From Thermomicrobiales bacterium (GTDB lineage: Bacteria; Chloroflexota; Chloroflexia; Thermomicrobiales; UBA6265): 5,640 nucleotides of DNA. Each line of letters opens with the position of its first letter. Position 1 is the first letter of the stretch. Position numbers and translations under genes: made by a program. Where the stretch lies: NCBI GenBank assembly GCA_025928535.1, contig JAICJJ010000221.1:1-5640 (forward strand), written 5' to 3'. Under the pieces are notes generated by a model. It had not been told where the DNA came from and did no database searches. It was given only the letters and a program-made list of their open reading frames with translations. Positions 4,588-5,640 of the stretch are shown one piece after another.

Positions 4588-5640
4588 CTAAATCGGCGGC
4601 GTGCTGGAGCAGTAGGCTCCACGCGCGTTCAAGATGCAGTACGTGCCGCAGCAGCCGCAGCAACCGTCGCCGCACGGTTCGCCATCCGGGATGCATCCGC
4701 AGGTTCCGTTGAAGCAGTAGCCGGCGCTGCAACTCTGGCTGTCTCTGCTCCGGTCTGCCTTGCAGACGCCGCCAGTTGCGCAGTACTGACATTCGGGACA
4801 AATGTAACGGGTGCAACCGCCAGTATTCGGGTCGCAAGCGTTGCAGCCGAAACACGCCGAGTTGTGAACGCACTGGCTGTTCACGCACGAGACCGAGACA
4901 TCGCACGGAGCGAGGCGACAGTCGGAATCGCTGACGCAGCAGCCGGGGATTTGTGAGTATTGGCAGTGACCGCGCAGCGTGCGTGGGTCGGGAATGCAGG
5001 CTCCCAGTTTGCAGGCGCCGCCGCTCGTGCAATCGCTGTTCTGCGAGCAACCGGCGCACTGCCCATTGCTGCAGAACATGCCGGACGGGCAGGTTCCGCA
5101 CGACCCGCCGCAGCCGTCGCTGCCGCAGGTCTTGCCCTGACAATTCGGCGTGCAGGGCGCCGCGCAATTGCCGTTCTGGCAAACTTGCCCGCTGCCGCAA
5201 CAGGTCGTGCCGCAACACACCTGGTTGGTTCCGCAGGTCGCGCCGGATGACGCCGGATCGTGCCGGCAGGAGTTGCCGCTGCACGTGTCGATCGTGCACG
5301 GATTCTGGTCGTCGCAATCGCCGTTGGCCTGGCAGCAGCCGGCGATCGGGCTCAGGCCGCAGGTTCCGTTCGTGCAGGTCGCGTCGCTGCACGGCGCGTT
5401 CGGACAATCGGCCGGGGAGCAGCATTGCTGGCACGTCCCGCCGCAATCGGTCGTGCCGTTGGGGCAGACGCACGCTCCGTGCTGGCAGACCTTGCCGCCG
5501 TCGCATGGCGGCGCGCAGCCATCGATGCACGTGCCCCCCTGGCAGGATTGGCCCGAGGGGCAAGCGTGGCGGCATTGGCCGCAGTGGGCGGCGTCGGTCT
5601 CCAGATCGACGCAGACGTGCTTGTGATGCTTCGTCGGACA
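4588..5640 (-). CDS. Cysteine-rich repeat protein, probably secreted (N-terminus outside window)
   Basis: The frame is open from the right window edge to the TAG at 4588-4590, giving 350 residues with 71 Cys by my count. A GTG at 5218-5220 is not the start, since repeat modules continue unbroken upstream of it. Two modules recur. Type A is CxxGxxCxxGxC, at visible residues 27-38, 46-57, 148-159, 184-195 and 204-215. Type B is CC-x(3,4)-DC-x(3,4)-PC followed by two more Cys, at 73-94, 102-125 and 234-257; the last two are preceded by C-x4-I-x-G. The edge segment VCVDLETDAAHCGQC resembles modules seen in Chloroflexota and myxobacterial secreted proteins. Such Cys density suggests many disulfides and export, but any signal peptide lies outside the window. 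No C-terminal membrane anchor or sorting motif is visible; the protein ends GAYCSSTPPI. Function is unknown; surface, adhesive or metal-binding roles are only possibilities. Confidence 0.85.
   Translation of the reverse strand, partial: CPTKHHKHVCVDLETDAAHCGQCRHACPSGQSCQGGTCIDGCAPPCDGGKVCQHGACVCPNGTTDCGGTCQQCCSPADCPNAPCSDATCTNGTCGLSPIAGCCQANGDCDDQNPCTIDTCSGNSCRHDPASSGATCGTNQVCCGTTCCGSGQVCQNGNCAAPCTPNCQGKTCGSDGCGGSCGTCPSGMFCSNGQCAGCSQNSDCTSGGACKLGACIPDPRTLRGHCQYSQIPGCCVSDSDCRLAPCDVSVSCVNSQCVHNSACFGCNACDPNTGGCTRYICPECQYCATGGVCKADRSRDSQSCSAGYCFNGTCGCIPDGEPCGDGCCGCCGTYCILNARGAYCSSTPPI

Noticed and set aside
4118..5575. Long minus-strand open frame (485 codons) spanning the cysteine-rich gene and the antisense of the SDR
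   Set aside because: It crosses two better-supported genes; its translation is low-complexity (Arg/Leu/Gln) with no domain, while the other minus frame shows regular CxxGxxCxxGxC modules.
5150..5626. Plus-strand open frame rich in Trp, Gln, His and Pro
   Set aside because: Its composition is the expected antisense image of a Cys-rich gene; no domain or ribosome-binding site was seen.

Overview
The window is high-GC bacterial DNA with six genes, two of them cut by the window edges, and one 367-base repeat-filled intergenic region. No rRNA, tRNA or CRISPR array is visible. The mix suggests a high-GC Chloroflexota, possibly Thermomicrobia-like: an F420-type PPOX flavoprotein-fold enzyme, a very cysteine-rich repeat protein, octamer arrays in intergenic DNA, and a dispersed repeat of the GTCATnCTGAG...GCGAAGnATCTCG type. 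This placement is inference; Actinomycetota or Myxococcota are not excluded.

Layout, left to right. (1) 1-327 (+): C-terminal 108 residues of an NAD-dependent epimerase/dehydratase (extended SDR). (2) 455-1669 (+): a soluble PAS sensor histidine kinase with no response regulator nearby. (3) 1671-1694: a short degenerate octamer array starting right after the kinase stop. (4) 1724-2371 (-): a cysteine-dioxygenase-type cupin, convergent with the kinase. (5) 2372-2738: gene-free, holding a perfect (GAGTCGGG)5 array, a 134-base element with imperfect terminal inverted repeats and two internal hairpins, and a (CTCGAGTT)7 array with three degenerate units. (6) 2739-3209 (-): a conserved small protein of unknown function. 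(7) 3287-3706 (-): a PPOX-class F420-type oxidoreductase. (8) 3801-4544 (+): a classical SDR oxidoreductase, divergent from the PPOX gene across 94 bases. (9) 4588 to beyond 5640 (-): a cysteine-rich repeat protein, about 20% Cys in the visible 350 residues, with its N-terminus outside the window.

How the genes relate. PPOX and the small hypothetical gene are co-directional, 77 bases apart, and could be co-transcribed, although the small gene has its own strong ribosome-binding site. PPOX and the SDR share a divergent intergenic region and could share control. The other genes look like independent units rather than a pathway. I found no convincing new multi-gene system. The most notable structure is the intergenic repeat architecture: related octamer arrays begin at the stop codons of two unrelated genes, in the same orientation relative to each gene, and a hairpin-rich element sits between two oppositely oriented arrays.
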